Notes: generated by a model from the sequence alone, not told the origin. Counted from the stretch's first letter, positions 25,327 to 34,772 are shown. The stretch is DNA of 64,000 bases from JAAXKN01 sp036261625 (GCA_036261625.1 DATAKL010000034.1:62001-126000); one strand, 5' to 3'. A program made the numbers and translations.

Positions 25327-27189
25327 ATGACAACGGCTCTTTACATTATAATTAATATTCTTCTCGTGGCGGGGTTCATAAAACTCATATCGAAAAAAGA
25401 CTACCTGTCTTATCTGTTCAACGGCAGGTGGTACCTGACGTGGATGGCAGTTGGAATAATTACCTTAATGGATGAACTGACCTCAATTTACTATGCCCCT
25501 TTCGAGGCATACAGGTTCATCGGCCTAAAGGCAATTATTTATATAGCACTTACTTCTGTTTTAATAAGGTTCCTTTCTACAAGAATGGTTGAGATTTCCG
25601 AGATACTGGAAGCAAATAACATCAAAGGGGGAGGCGTTTATTCCTTTTCATACCTCGTTCTGGGCCCCAGCTTTTCATTCATAGCCATCTCTTCAATCAT
25701 AGTGGATTACGTTCTTACGGCAACCATTTCCACAGTAAGCGCGGTTGAAAACGGCACTTCGTTTCTTGCCATGGGTCCTGAAATAAGGTTCATTCTGAAG
25801 TTCGGCGTCATATGGGCAATTACAGGCCTTAATATCGTAGGGATAAAGGAAAACGCAAAGTTTACATTCCTGATATTCGTATTTGCAGCCTTTGTACTTG
25901 TAAATCTTATTATAGGCGGTGCGGTTAATATGCACCCGGGCACAATGGGTAAATTAGGTGAAAGTTTCAGCAGCTTCTGGGGTGACTTAAGTCACGGCTC
26001 AATTATTCAGTCTTATCAGAATATTATTATTGGAATAGGAAGCTGTATTCTGGCCTACTCCGGCATCGAATCGGTGCTACAGACGGCTTCACTGGTAAAA
26101 AGCTGGAAGGAAATTAGACGTGCCTACCTCTTTCTGGCCGTAACTGTAGGCATTGTTACCCCTATAATTGCTCTTTTTGCTCTTTCCTCCCACATCGATA
26201 TCAGCAAGCATGAAACCGATCTTATACCTGCTTTTGCTGCAAGTGTAAATGGCGAACTCTTCGGGATTGTGGTTGCAATTCTTGCGAGCATTACGCTTAT
26301 TATGGCCGTCAACACCGCCATGGTTGCCTCAGCCGAGCTGATAGAGAAAGTTGCAGAGAGGTATAACTATCACTGGCTCATACAGCTGAATAAAAAACAG
26401 TCGCTATACAGAATTCATATCATAAACGGAATATTCTATACGGCAATTCTAATTGTAACAAGCGGAAGCCAGGCGATGCTGGCTGAAATGTATGCCGTGG
26501 GGCTTGTTGCCAGTTTCTGTATAAACACTGGTTCATTACTCATCTACAGATATTCTAAAGGGACAAAGGAGATAACCTATCACACCTCGAGGACGGGTAC
26601 GCTGATACTTTTTATCATACTTTTAAGCACTTTTCTCTACATTATTGTGCACAGGCCTTTCGGCACGCTGCTCTGGTTTATTATTACATTAACATTCTTA
26701 ATTGCCGGACTAAAAATAGCCAAATCCAGGGCGCCTGAGATTTCCGTCAGAAAGGCCACGAGGACCCCTATGGACCTGCTTTTTGCGATACTGGACGTTC
26801 CGGAAGATGATGTCCACCTCTATTTCAGGCGGCCTACAGAAAGTGAAACCCTGGAGCCTGGGAATTCTCTTTTTGTCAGCTTTTATTCACCGAGGAAGGA
26901 AACCCCGCGGAATGTAAGCCCGAACCATTTCTGGATGTCGATTCAGAGGGGGACTAACCTTTTCGGAATGATAATAGCGCTTCTCAAGACGCTGGAATAT
27001 GAGCTCCCGCCGGATAAGCGCCTGCATATTCATTTCGGCTGGCCCTTGTCCTCATGGCTCGACAGGATGTCGATTGGCGTAATGATTTATAACATGATCA
27101 ATCTGCCCAAGAAATTTCCGGGCTTTGACTTTGTCATAGAATATAAGGTTAAGGAAAAAATAAAGCCGGTAGTTAAAATGACGGAATAA
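25327..27189 (+). CDS. APC-superfamily permease with C-terminal cytoplasmic domain, candidate KimA-like potassium importer
   Basis: 620 residues. About twelve helices span residues 1-460. The motif GGGVYSFSYLVLGPSFSFIA followed by a VDYVLTATIS helix is the APC core region, which in B. subtilis KimA reads GGGAY and VDYILT. A soluble C-terminal domain (about 480-610) follows, as in KimA, although its sequence is not recognisable to me. The gene lies directly upstream of an NtrC-type regulator and the kdp genes and shares a promoter architecture with kdp. I therefore favour potassium over amino acids as substrate (inference). A generic amino-acid permease remains possible. Confidence 0.75.
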   Translation: MTTALYIIINILLVAGFIKLISKKDYLSYLFNGRWYLTWMAVGIITLMDELTSIYYAPFEAYRFIGLKAIIYIALTSVLIRFLSTRMVEISEILEANNIKGGGVYSFSYLVLGPSFSFIAISSIIVDYVLTATISTVSAVENGTSFLAMGPEIRFILKFGVIWAITGLNIVGIKENAKFTFLIFVFAAFVLVNLIIGGAVNMHPGTMGKLGESFSSFWGDLSHGSIIQSYQNIIIGIGSCILAYSGIESVLQTASLVKSWKEIRRAYLFLAVTVGIVTPIIALFALSSHIDISKHETDLIPAFAASVNGELFGIVVAILASITLIMAVNTAMVASAELIEKVAERYNYHWLIQLNKKQSLYRIHIINGIFYTAILIVTSGSQAMLAEMYAVGLVASFCINTGSLLIYRYSKGTKEITYHTSRTGTLILFIILLSTFLYIIVHRPFGTLLWFIITLTFLIAGLKIAKSRAPEISVRKATRTPMDLLFAILDVPEDDVHLYFRRPTESETLEPGNSLFVSFYSPRKETPRNVSPNHFWMSIQRGTNLFGMIIALLKTLEYELPPDKRLHIHFGWPLSSWLDRMSIGVMIYNMINLPKKFPGFDFVIEYKVKEKIKPVVKMTE

Positions 27190-27221
27190 AATATTACATT
27201 GCAGGTAAAGCTTCAGGAATT

Positions 27222-28565
27222 ATGGATAAGGCAAATATACTGATTATTGACGACGAGGAATCCTTAAGGGGCCTCATAAGGCAGATGCTTGAGCTGGAAG
27301 GCTTCAGGGTCTGGGAAAGCGGAAGTGCCGGGGAGGGTCTGGCAATTCTCTCCAAAGAGGATATACAGGCTGTAATAAGCGACGTGAGGCTGCCGGATGC
27401 AAACGGAATTGACCTTATCCCAAGAGTTAAAGCAATTAACAATCTTTGCGAGATAATTGTAATTACTGCATACGGTACAATAAAGGACGGCGTAAGGGCA
27501 ATCCAGTCGGGCGCATTTGATTATATTACAAAAGGCGACGAGGACAACAGGCTCATTCCCCTGGTGGAAAAGGCTGTTGAAAAGGTTAATCTCAAAACAA
27601 AAATAGATCAGCTCGAAAAAAGGATCGGCGAGAAATACGGCTTTGAGAGTATTGTTGCCGATTCGGATGTAATGAAGGACACGGTTGCATTTGCAAAAAA
27701 AATTGCCGATACGGATGCGCCGGTGCTTTTAATAGGGGAGACGGGCACGGGTAAGGAGGTTTTTGCGCAGGCCATCCATAATACCAGCAGCCGAAAGGAC
27801 AAGCACTTTCTTGCCGTAAACTGCAGCTCATTTTCAAAGGAGCTGCTGGAGTCTGAAATGTTCGGCTATAAGGCGGGCGCATTTACAGGAGCCGCAAGGA
27901 ACAAGAAAGGCTTGTTTGAGGAAGCAGATAATGGGACTCTTCTTCTGGATGAAATTGGCGAGCTGGACATTTCGCTTCAGGCAAAGCTTTTAAGAGTTTT
28001 GGAAACCAATTCCTTTATAAAACAGGGGGATACCAAGCTTACCAGTGTGGACGTAAGGATTATTGCCGCCACAAACAGGAATATTGAAGAGGAAGTATCA
28101 AAAGGCAATTTCAGAAAGGACCTTTACTACAGGCTGAGCGTTGTTAAGCTGGAAATTCCATCCTTAAGGGAAAGAAGAGAAGATATTGTCCCCCTGATCT
28201 ATTCGTTTGTTAAATACTTTAGCACGAGGCTTAATAAGACAGTAAGCGAAGTTGAGCCTGAATTCCTGGATAAGCTTAAACAGTACGATTTCCCCGGAAA
28301 CATTAGAGAACTTAGGAACATCGTCGAGCGCGCGGTTATAATTAGCGAAAACGGCAAATTAAAGGCTTCCTACCTCCCAAAGGAAGTGCTCTTCAGATAT
28401 CCCATGCAGACAGGCAAAGAAACGGGCAGGACACTTGACGAATTTGAAAGGCAGCATATAATGGACGCCATGAGCCAGGCAGCCGGCAACAAGCAGAAAG
28501 CCGCTGAAATGCTGGGAATAGGACTTACCACCCTTTACAGAAAACTCCAGCAATACGGCTTATAA
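27222..28565 (+). CDS. NtrC-family sigma-54-dependent response regulator, proposed regulator of potassium genes
   Basis: 447 residues in three domains. The receiver has phospho-acceptor Asp54 in VISDVRLPD. The AAA+ domain carries Walker A GETGTGKE (172-179), the sigma-54 contact loop GAFTGA (219-224) and Walker B LLLDE (240-244). A Fis-type helix-turn-helix ends the protein (about 405-445, NKQKAAEMLGIGLTTLYRKL). It activates sigma-54 promoters from a distance. It starts 33 bases after the APC permease and stands before kdp, where a KdpE gene would be expected; no KdpE exists in the window. The split KdpD/histidine kinase at 35228-38192 is the likely partner (inference). Confidence 0.93.
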   Translation: MDKANILIIDDEESLRGLIRQMLELEGFRVWESGSAGEGLAILSKEDIQAVISDVRLPDANGIDLIPRVKAINNLCEIIVITAYGTIKDGVRAIQSGAFDYITKGDEDNRLIPLVEKAVEKVNLKTKIDQLEKRIGEKYGFESIVADSDVMKDTVAFAKKIADTDAPVLLIGETGTGKEVFAQAIHNTSSRKDKHFLAVNCSSFSKELLESEMFGYKAGAFTGAARNKKGLFEEADNGTLLLDEIGELDISLQAKLLRVLETNSFIKQGDTKLTSVDVRIIAATNRNIEEEVSKGNFRKDLYYRLSVVKLEIPSLRERREDIVPLIYSFVKYFSTRLNKTVSEVEPEFLDKLKQYDFPGNIRELRNIVERAVIISENGKLKASYLPKEVLFRYPMQTGKETGRTLDEFERQHIMDAMSQAAGNKQKAAEMLGIGLTTLYRKLQQYGL

Positions 28566-28646
28566 AGCAGAGAGGGCAATTGCCTTGAGGCCACACTCTT
28601 TGAACTAAAAACTAAACATCCATACATTTCATCCATCTGCAAACAT

Positions 28647-28680
28647 TTTTCATTTCGAGAGCCGGATTTCCATTTTGGCA
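28647..28680 (+). promoter_or_regulatory. Paired upstream activator-like sites before kdp
   Basis: CATTTCGAGA at 28651 and CATTTTGGCA at 28671, each 8 of 10 matches to CATTTTGAAA found twice before the APC gene, and again exactly 20 bp apart. They lie 93-113 bp upstream of the sigma-54-like element at 28764. That is 11 bp (one helical turn) farther than in the APC promoter. Confidence 0.5.
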
Positions 28681-28725
28681 ACCCGCAGACCGGAAAACAG
28701 TTAATTACACCTTAAATTTATGCCC

Positions 28726-28752
28726 AAAAGCCTGATAATTCAGGTTTTTTTT
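28726..28752 (+). terminator. Terminator after the NtrC-type regulator
   Basis: 10-bp stem (28726-28735 with 28740-28749, one G-U pair), tetraloop TAAT and a run of eight T (28745-28752). It separates the regulator transcript from the kdp promoter that follows immediately. Confidence 0.85.
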
Positions 28753-28763
28753 AGCCAATTAGC

Positions 28764-28779
28764 TGGCATGCAATTGGAT
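28764..28779 (+). promoter_or_regulatory. Sigma-54-like -24/-12 promoter of the kdp operon
   Basis: TGGCATGCAATTGGAT: the -24 half is a perfect TGGCAYG, the -12 half (TGGAT) keeps three of five TTGCW positions with correct spacing. It is 62 bases before the first small ORF of the operon. Confidence 0.55.
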
Positions 28780-28840
28780 TTCATTATAAATGGAGGGGGA
28801 AAAAAAGATCAATCCCCTGAAAAACTAATGAGGTGATAAA

Positions 28841-28927
28841 ATGTTAATGAGTCTTTTAATGCTGGCTCTTGGCCTGCTGCTGTTTTATATAAACATCAGG
28901 TTTATCGGCTTTTTTGATAAAATGTAA
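28841..28927 (+). CDS. 28-residue membrane peptide preceding kdpF
   Basis: Single-helix peptide of 28 residues. It begins MLMSLLMLALGLLLFY and ends in FFDKM, with a positively charged residue after the helix. GAGGTG before the ATG is a good ribosome site. The real kdpF follows 20 bases later with its own site, so this is a separate extra peptide and not kdpF itself. Small ORFs with one helix and a short charged tail occur at this position in kdp operons of other phyla (from memory, unverified here). It may be a Kdp accessory subunit. Confidence 0.7.
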   Translation: MLMSLLMLALGLLLFYINIRFIGFFDKM

Positions 28928-28947
28928 TTTTTAGGAGAAAGAGTAAA

Positions 28948-29025
28948 ATGATAATACTTCTTATTCTTTGTTTTGCAGTAGGAATATATTTAACCTACGC
29001 TTTAATAAACCCGGAGAAATTTTAA
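28948..29025 (+). CDS. kdpF: KdpF, small stabilising subunit of the Kdp potassium ATPase
   Basis: 25 residues, one membrane helix. The end TYALINPEKF matches the KdpF consensus Y-A-L-I-N-x-E-x-F. AGGAG lies nine bases before the ATG, and kdpA starts 12 bases downstream. It stabilises the KdpABC complex in the inner membrane. Confidence 0.92.
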   Translation: MIILLILCFAVGIYLTYALINPEKF

Positions 29026-29037
29026 GGATATACTTTT

Positions 29038-30729
29038 ATGAATACAGAGATCTTTGGAATTGCTGCAACATTCATCCTTACTTTACTACTGGCCTATCCG
29101 TTAGGGAAGTATATGACTAAAGTCTTTAAGGGTGAGAAAGTCTGGAGCGACTTTCTTAAACCGCTGGAAAATTTAATCTTCAGGATCTCAGGAATTGATC
29201 CTGATAAGCCGATGGACTGGAAAGAAGGCCTTAAAGCAATGCTTCTGCTTAACGTGGTTTTTTTCGTGTGGGTATATGTTCTTTTGCTAATAAAACATCC
29301 TTTCTTAAATCCCATGGATATTCCGGGAATGGAAGCCTCCCTTGCATTTAATACGGCTGCAAGTTTCGTTTCAAATACAAATCTCCAGCACTATTCAGGC
29401 GAATCCGGCGCTTCATATTTCACGCAGATATTTCTACTGATGTTCATGCAGTTTGTAAGTGCTGCTACTGGTATTGCTGCCCTTGCAATGCTCTTTAAGG
29501 GCCTGGTGCAGAGACAGATGAGTGACCTGGGAAATTTCTACAGTCTTTTGGTAAAAAGCACCACAAGAATTCTTCTTCCGTTTTCAGTTGTTGTTGCCGT
29601 TATATTATTGTTAAACGGCACCCCAATGACTTTTAGCGGCGCACAAAAGATCATTACGCTGCAGGGTGATACGGTAAGTGTAGCAACGGGACCTGCTGCC
29701 GGCATGGTGGCAATAAAGCAATTAGGAACAAACGGCGGGGGATTTTTTGGAGTAAATTCAGCTCACCCGCTGGAAAATCCTAATTACCTGACAAATATGG
29801 TTGAGAATATTTCCATACTAATAATTGCTATAGGACTGGTTTTCTCATTCGGGTTCTATCTTGAGAAAAAGAAGCTGGGATATATTTTCTTTGGTGTAAT
29901 GGCTCTAATAATGTTATTGTTCCTTAGCCTCGCAGTCAAATGGGAAACTGGCGGCAACCCGGAAATAAAAGCCATGGGGATTTCGCAACAGCAGGCTTCA
30001 AACATGGAAGGCAAGGAAGTGCGTTTCGGTCCCGCGGCTTCAGCTTATTGGGGAGTTACAACAACTTCTACCTCAAACGGTTCTGTAAATTCAATGCACG
30101 ACAGTTTTATGCCTCTTTCAGGCGGACTGTTTATGGTTGATATGATGATAAATTCAATATTCGGAGGCGTTGGCGTCGGGTTCTTAAACTTTTTTATTTA
30201 TCTGGTTATTGCTGTCTTTATAGCCGGACTTATGGTTGGGCGCACTCCTGAGCTGTTGGGTAAAAAGATAGAAGCTAAAGAAGTAAAAATAGCTGCTGTT
30301 GTGCTGCTGCTGCATCCGTTATTAATCCTTGTCGGAACAGCCATTGCTGCTCATATCTCGGCAATAAACCCGTCCATTGGCTGGACCCCTAACCCGGGAT
30401 ATCATGGCTTTTCAGAGATGTTATATGAATTTACTTCCTCTTCAGCAAACAACGGCTCCGGTTTTGAAGGACTTGTTGATAATACATATTTCTGGAATAT
30501 CATGTGCGGCATTGTTATGCTCCTGGCACGCTTCATACCGATAATTGGACCGGTTGCAATTGCAGGACTCCTGGCCGGGAAAAAGAAGATCCCCGAATCT
30601 GCCGGAACCCTTAGGATCGACAGCCTGACATTCGGCGTTGTGTTAATTGCTGTAATTGCAATAGTTGCTGCTTTATCATTTTTCCCTGCATTGGCCGTTG
30701 GCCCGATTGCAGAACATTTTTCAATGTAA
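29038..30729 (+). CDS. kdpA: KdpA, potassium-translocating subunit
   Basis: 563 residues, ten helices. Four selectivity-filter regions are visible, including VSNTNLQHYSGESG (about 117-130), TNGGGFFGVNSAHPLENP (about 234-251), a TSTSNGSVN segment near 345, and SSSANNGSGFEGL near 470. These form the potassium pore related to Trk/Ktr channels. Uptake is driven by KdpB, and the gene order F-A-B-C is standard. Confidence 0.98.
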   Translation: MNTEIFGIAATFILTLLLAYPLGKYMTKVFKGEKVWSDFLKPLENLIFRISGIDPDKPMDWKEGLKAMLLLNVVFFVWVYVLLLIKHPFLNPMDIPGMEASLAFNTAASFVSNTNLQHYSGESGASYFTQIFLLMFMQFVSAATGIAALAMLFKGLVQRQMSDLGNFYSLLVKSTTRILLPFSVVVAVILLLNGTPMTFSGAQKIITLQGDTVSVATGPAAGMVAIKQLGTNGGGFFGVNSAHPLENPNYLTNMVENISILIIAIGLVFSFGFYLEKKKLGYIFFGVMALIMLLFLSLAVKWETGGNPEIKAMGISQQQASNMEGKEVRFGPAASAYWGVTTTSTSNGSVNSMHDSFMPLSGGLFMVDMMINSIFGGVGVGFLNFFIYLVIAVFIAGLMVGRTPELLGKKIEAKEVKIAAVVLLLHPLLILVGTAIAAHISAINPSIGWTPNPGYHGFSEMLYEFTSSSANNGSGFEGLVDNTYFWNIMCGIVMLLARFIPIIGPVAIAGLLAGKKKIPESAGTLRIDSLTFGVVLIAVIAIVAALSFFPALAVGPIAEHFSM

Positions 30730-30754
30730 TTATTAAAATTTTATTGGTGAAAAG

Positions 30755-32812
30755 ATGGCAAAAAGAAAAAAATCCACAAAGTTATTTGAACCCGGGATTT
30801 TAAGTGCCGCGTTCAAAGAATCCTTTGTTAAATATAACCCTGCTCAAATGATGAAGAACCCCGTAATGTTTACGGTAGAAATAGGCACCTTCGTTATGCT
30901 TGCAGTTACAATAATAACTGCATTTAACCCTGAAAGCGGGCAGGGAAGCTTCCTGTATAATTTAATTATTACCTTGTTGCTCTTCCTTACAAACCTCTTT
31001 GGAAATTTTGCCGAGGCAATTGCAGAGGCCAGGGGGAAGGCACAGGCGGCTTCACTGAGGAAAACCAGGGAAGTAACTCCGGCAAATCTCGTCTTACCTA
31101 CGGGGGAAGTGAAACTGATAAACTCCTCAGAACTAAAGAAAGGTGATGTATTTGTAGTATCGGCCGGGGAAACAATTCCTGCAGACGGCGAGATAATTGA
31201 AGGCCTGGCCTCAATTGATGAATCTGCAATTACCGGCGAATCGGCTCCCGTAATCAGGGAAGCCGGCACCGACCACTCCGGAGTTGTTGGCGGAACAAGG
31301 GTATTGTCAGACAGAATTAAGGTACAGGTAACAAGTAACCCGGGCGAGACCTTCCTGGACAAGATGATAGCCCTGGTGGAAGGCGCAAGCAGGAAAAAGA
31401 CACCGAACGAAATTGCTCTTACCATTCTTCTTGCAGGCTTTACAATTGTATTCCTGATGGTTACAGCAACACTCGAGCCGTTTGCTGAATATTCAAAAAC
31501 TTCCATTACCATTGCTGCGCTGGTCTCATTGTTTGTCTGCCTTATTCCAACCACCATCGGTGCATTGCTTTCAGCAATCGGCATTGCAGGCATGGACAGA
31601 GCTTTGAGGGCAAACGTCATATCAAAGTCGGGCAAAGCTGTTGAAAATGCAGGAGACATTGATACCGTACTGCTGGATAAGACAGGAACAATTACAATCG
31701 GTAACCGCAAGGCTACAAATTTCTATCCGGTCAATGGCTTTTCAAAAGAGGAGTTTATCCGCTACTGCCTCCTTAGCTCAATGGCCGACTCTACTCCGGA
31801 AGGGAAATCGATACTTGAGTTAGGCGAAAAAAATAATATTAAAATAAATGAAAAAGACATAAAAGACGCCAGGTTTATTAAATTTTCTGCCGAGACAAGA
31901 ATGAGCGGGATAGACCTGCCTGGCGGTACAGAAATCAGAAAGGGTGCCTGGGATGCCATTAAGGCAATGTCCAATAGCCATTATTCTATTAACTCCAAAG
32001 CAGAAATTGAAGAAATAGAAAAGAATGTAAGGCACATAGCTGAAAATGGCGGTACGCCGCTGGCAGTAGCAATTAACCATAAAGCACTGGGAGCCATACA
32101 GCTGGAAGATATCATTAAACCCGGTATTCAGGAACGCTTTGAACGTTTAAGGAAGATGGGTGTAAAGACTGTAATGGTTACAGGCGATAACCCCCTGACG
32201 GCTAAATACATTGCAAACAAGGCCGGAGTTGACGACTTTATTGCAGAGGCAAAGCCCGAGGACAAGCTTAAATATATCAGAGAAGAACAGAAATCAGGAA
32301 AGCTGGTTGCAATGATGGGCGACGGCACAAATGACGCTCCTGCTCTTGCGCAGGCAGATGTGGCTGTGGCAATGAATACAGGAACACAGGCGGCCAAGGA
32401 AGCCGCCAATATGGTTGACCTGGACAATGACCCCACTAAACTCCTGGAAGTAATTGAAATAGGCAAACAGATGCTTATTACAAGAGGAAATGTTACAACA
32501 TTCTCTCTTGCAAACGACGTTGCAAAATACTTCGCAATTATTCCCGGCATTTTTGCAGCAGCAATTCCGGGCCTTAACGCGCTTAATATTATGCACCTGG
32601 GCTCATCAGAATCAGCAATACTTTCAGCAGTTATTTTTAATGCACTCGTTATTCCGGCACTCATTCCACTGGCATTAAAAGGCGTAAAGTATAAAGCTAT
32701 CGGCGCCACTGCGATGTTAAGAAGAAACCTTTTCATCTATGGCCTGGGCGGTATTATTTCTCCTTTTATAGGAATCAAATTGATTGATATGGTTATTAGC
32801 TTGTTTTTCTGA
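30755..32812 (+). CDS. kdpB: KdpB, P-type ATPase subunit
   Basis: 685 residues, a P-type ATPase of the P1A class. The phosphorylated Asp308 stands in DKTGT, the actuator loop TGES lies near residue 160, and the hinge motif GDGTNDAPALAQADV lies near 520. The Kdp-typical PTTIGALLSAIGIAG follows the fourth helix. It hydrolyses ATP to drive potassium through KdpA at very low external potassium. A 288-residue open frame antisense to this gene is a composition shadow. Confidence 0.98.
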   Translation: MAKRKKSTKLFEPGILSAAFKESFVKYNPAQMMKNPVMFTVEIGTFVMLAVTIITAFNPESGQGSFLYNLIITLLLFLTNLFGNFAEAIAEARGKAQAASLRKTREVTPANLVLPTGEVKLINSSELKKGDVFVVSAGETIPADGEIIEGLASIDESAITGESAPVIREAGTDHSGVVGGTRVLSDRIKVQVTSNPGETFLDKMIALVEGASRKKTPNEIALTILLAGFTIVFLMVTATLEPFAEYSKTSITIAALVSLFVCLIPTTIGALLSAIGIAGMDRALRANVISKSGKAVENAGDIDTVLLDKTGTITIGNRKATNFYPVNGFSKEEFIRYCLLSSMADSTPEGKSILELGEKNNIKINEKDIKDARFIKFSAETRMSGIDLPGGTEIRKGAWDAIKAMSNSHYSINSKAEIEEIEKNVRHIAENGGTPLAVAINHKALGAIQLEDIIKPGIQERFERLRKMGVKTVMVTGDNPLTAKYIANKAGVDDFIAEAKPEDKLKYIREEQKSGKLVAMMGDGTNDAPALAQADVAVAMNTGTQAAKEAANMVDLDNDPTKLLEVIEIGKQMLITRGNVTTFSLANDVAKYFAIIPGIFAAAIPGLNALNIMHLGSSESAILSAVIFNALVIPALIPLALKGVKYKAIGATAMLRRNLFIYGLGGIISPFIGIKLIDMVISLFF

Positions 32813-32885
32813 TTTGTGAAAGGCGCAGAGCATAGTATTCTGAGCTTAATTAAAATAGTCAATAATTGAAAAATAGATAAGAAAA

Positions 32886-33452
32886 ATGAAAACATTACGA
32901 AATATATTAGGCATACATTTTACACTTCTGATTCTCTGCAGTGTAATATTCACATTTATCATATGGGGAATAGCGCAGCTTTTCCCATCTGCGGCTGAAG
33001 GCTTCCCAATCGTGAAAGACGGAAAGATAATTGGTTATGAAAACGTTGGGCAGAAATTTACCATGGATAAATATTTCCAGGGCCGCCCTTCCGCTTCTGA
33101 TTATAATGCCGCTGCTACATCTGCAAGCAATATGGGCCCTACAAATCCTGATTACCTGAAAGCTGTTAAAGCAAGAATAGATACGTTCCTTGTTCATAAT
33201 CCCGGTGTAAGGGTTTCTGATATTCCCGTTGATATGGTGACAACTTCAGGCAGCGGCCTCGATCCTCACATTTCTCCCATGGGAGCGCTTATACAGGTGG
33301 CCAGGATATCGCGTGTGCGCCATATCCCTGAGGAAAAACTGCGCGCACTTGTAGATGAATATACGGAGAAACCGCTTTTGGGCCTCTTTGGTCCCGAGCG
33401 CGTAAATGTTCTGAAAATAAATTTGGCTCTGGATAAAATTTCAAAACATTGA
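32886..33452 (+). CDS. kdpC: KdpC, potassium ATPase accessory subunit
   Basis: 188 residues with one N-terminal helix (about 8-32). The periplasmic domain has the conserved YFQGRPSASDYNAAATSASN (about 62-81), SNMGPTNPDYL, SGSGLDPHISPMGALIQVAR in segments, and FGPERVNVLKINLALD at the end. It helps assembly and raises ATP affinity of KdpB. The gene is 73 bases after kdpB. Confidence 0.97.
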   Translation: MKTLRNILGIHFTLLILCSVIFTFIIWGIAQLFPSAAEGFPIVKDGKIIGYENVGQKFTMDKYFQGRPSASDYNAAATSASNMGPTNPDYLKAVKARIDTFLVHNPGVRVSDIPVDMVTTSGSGLDPHISPMGALIQVARISRVRHIPEEKLRALVDEYTEKPLLGLFGPERVNVLKINLALDKISKH

Positions 33453-33557
33453 ACTGTCTGTTAACCGTTTTGGGCGTTTTTTCCCTCTTCTTTCTGCTTT
33501 TGGGGAGCGGATAAATAAGAGCGCTTAACCTGAAAAATGATCAGGAAAGAAAATTTT

Positions 33558-34622
33558 ATGAAAATAATTCCGATTATATTCTTCCTTAATATCGCTGGTT
33601 CAGTTATGGCACAGCAGCCTGACGAGAACAAGTTCAGCTGGAGCGGTGCTCTTGAGACTTATTATCTCTATGACGTTAATAACCCGGCTTCAAAGCAGCT
33701 CCCGGGATTTGTATATTCACAGCCTAAACATAACCAGGTGAGCATTAATTACGCATTAATTGATGCCCATTATGCCGATTCAACTGTTCATGCAAATTTT
33801 GGCTTAATTACGGGTGATTATCCGCAGAGGAATTATTCGGCAGAGCCTGAGACATACAGGCATTTATATGAAGCAAATATCGGCTTTCAGATACTTAACG
33901 CGCTCTGGATCGATGCCGGTGTAATGCCTTCGCATATTGGACTGGAAGGAGCATTAACACAGGATAATATGACCTTATCACACAGCCTGATGGCACATAA
34001 TTCTCCTTTTTATGAAAGCGGTATCAAAGTATCTTATTCATCGGCGAAATGGCTGTTTGCCTTTCTTCTGCTCAACGGCTGGCAGAATATAAATGATAAT
34101 AACAACAATAAGGCAGTTGGAACTCAGATTCAGTGGAAACCGACTGGCAGTATTTTGTTAAATTCCAGTACTTTTATCGGCGATGGAACAAATCTCCCGG
34201 ATTCACTTACGCTTACAAGATACTTTCACGATTTTTACTTAACATATTCATTTACAGAAAAGATGTCAATTGCGGCAGCCTATGATATAGGGATTCAGCA
34301 AAGATCACACGGTGCAGATGATTATTTTACCTGGTGGGGTACATCAGTAATACTCAAATACAAATTCACAGACAAGACCTCTGTTTCGGCAAGGGGTGAG
34401 TATTTTTCAGATAAGAACCAGGCTGTAATAACAACTAATACTCCAGACGGTTTTCAGACAACCGGGTTCTCAGCCAATCTGGATTATTTGTTGAAAAGCA
34501 ATCTTATTATTCGTCTTGAAGCAAAGCATTTCAGCTCTAAGGATGATCTTTTTCCCGGCAATCATGATAATTTTAAAAATGAAACAAGCATGATAATAAG
34601 TTCATTTGACATAAAGTTTTAA
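33558..34622 (+). CDS. Outer-membrane barrel protein of the kdp operon (BBP2/OmpL-like porin)
   Basis: 354 residues from the ATG at 33558, which has AGGAAAG nine bases upstream; an in-frame ATG at 33537 lacks a site and would spoil the signal peptide. The signal peptide ends near SVMAQ. The remainder is strand-rich and ends in SSFDIKF, with terminal Phe for barrel insertion. The stretch YRHLYEANIGFQILNALWID followed by AGVMPSHIGLEG resembles the putative porin BBP2 family found in Bacteroidetes. Its place inside kdp suggests a cation path across the outer membrane (inference). Confidence 0.8.
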   Translation: MKIIPIIFFLNIAGSVMAQQPDENKFSWSGALETYYLYDVNNPASKQLPGFVYSQPKHNQVSINYALIDAHYADSTVHANFGLITGDYPQRNYSAEPETYRHLYEANIGFQILNALWIDAGVMPSHIGLEGALTQDNMTLSHSLMAHNSPFYESGIKVSYSSAKWLFAFLLLNGWQNINDNNNNKAVGTQIQWKPTGSILLNSSTFIGDGTNLPDSLTLTRYFHDFYLTYSFTEKMSIAAAYDIGIQQRSHGADDYFTWWGTSVILKYKFTDKTSVSARGEYFSDKNQAVITTNTPDGFQTTGFSANLDYLLKSNLIIRLEAKHFSSKDDLFPGNHDNFKNETSMIISSFDIKF

Positions 34623-34772
34623 GTTAAGCGGGGCATAATATTAAACGATGGAGAGTAATTCATGAGAAATATAAGCTATTTGTTGTATGAGTATAATATT
34701 ACACTGTATTCCTCTGATTAAATATCCGCTTGGCACTAATAATAAAAAGAATACATTTGGGAGAGATAATAA

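Noticed and set aside
25133..25330. 65-codon plus-strand ORF before the APC permease
   Set aside because: Covers the activator-like and sigma-54-like sites and has no good ribosome site; more likely promoter DNA.
30844..31710. 288-residue frame antisense to kdpB
   Set aside because: Lies wholly within a perfect KdpB coding sequence on the other strand; Ser/Val/Ile-rich translation without domain features is typical of a mirror frame.
32128..32736. 202-residue frame antisense to kdpB
   Set aside because: Same reason; no ribosome site and no recognisable family.
34662..34721. 19-codon ORF with GGAGAG upstream, before the 144-residue gene
   Set aside because: Ribosome site spacing is plausible but the peptide has no helix or known pattern; could be chance.
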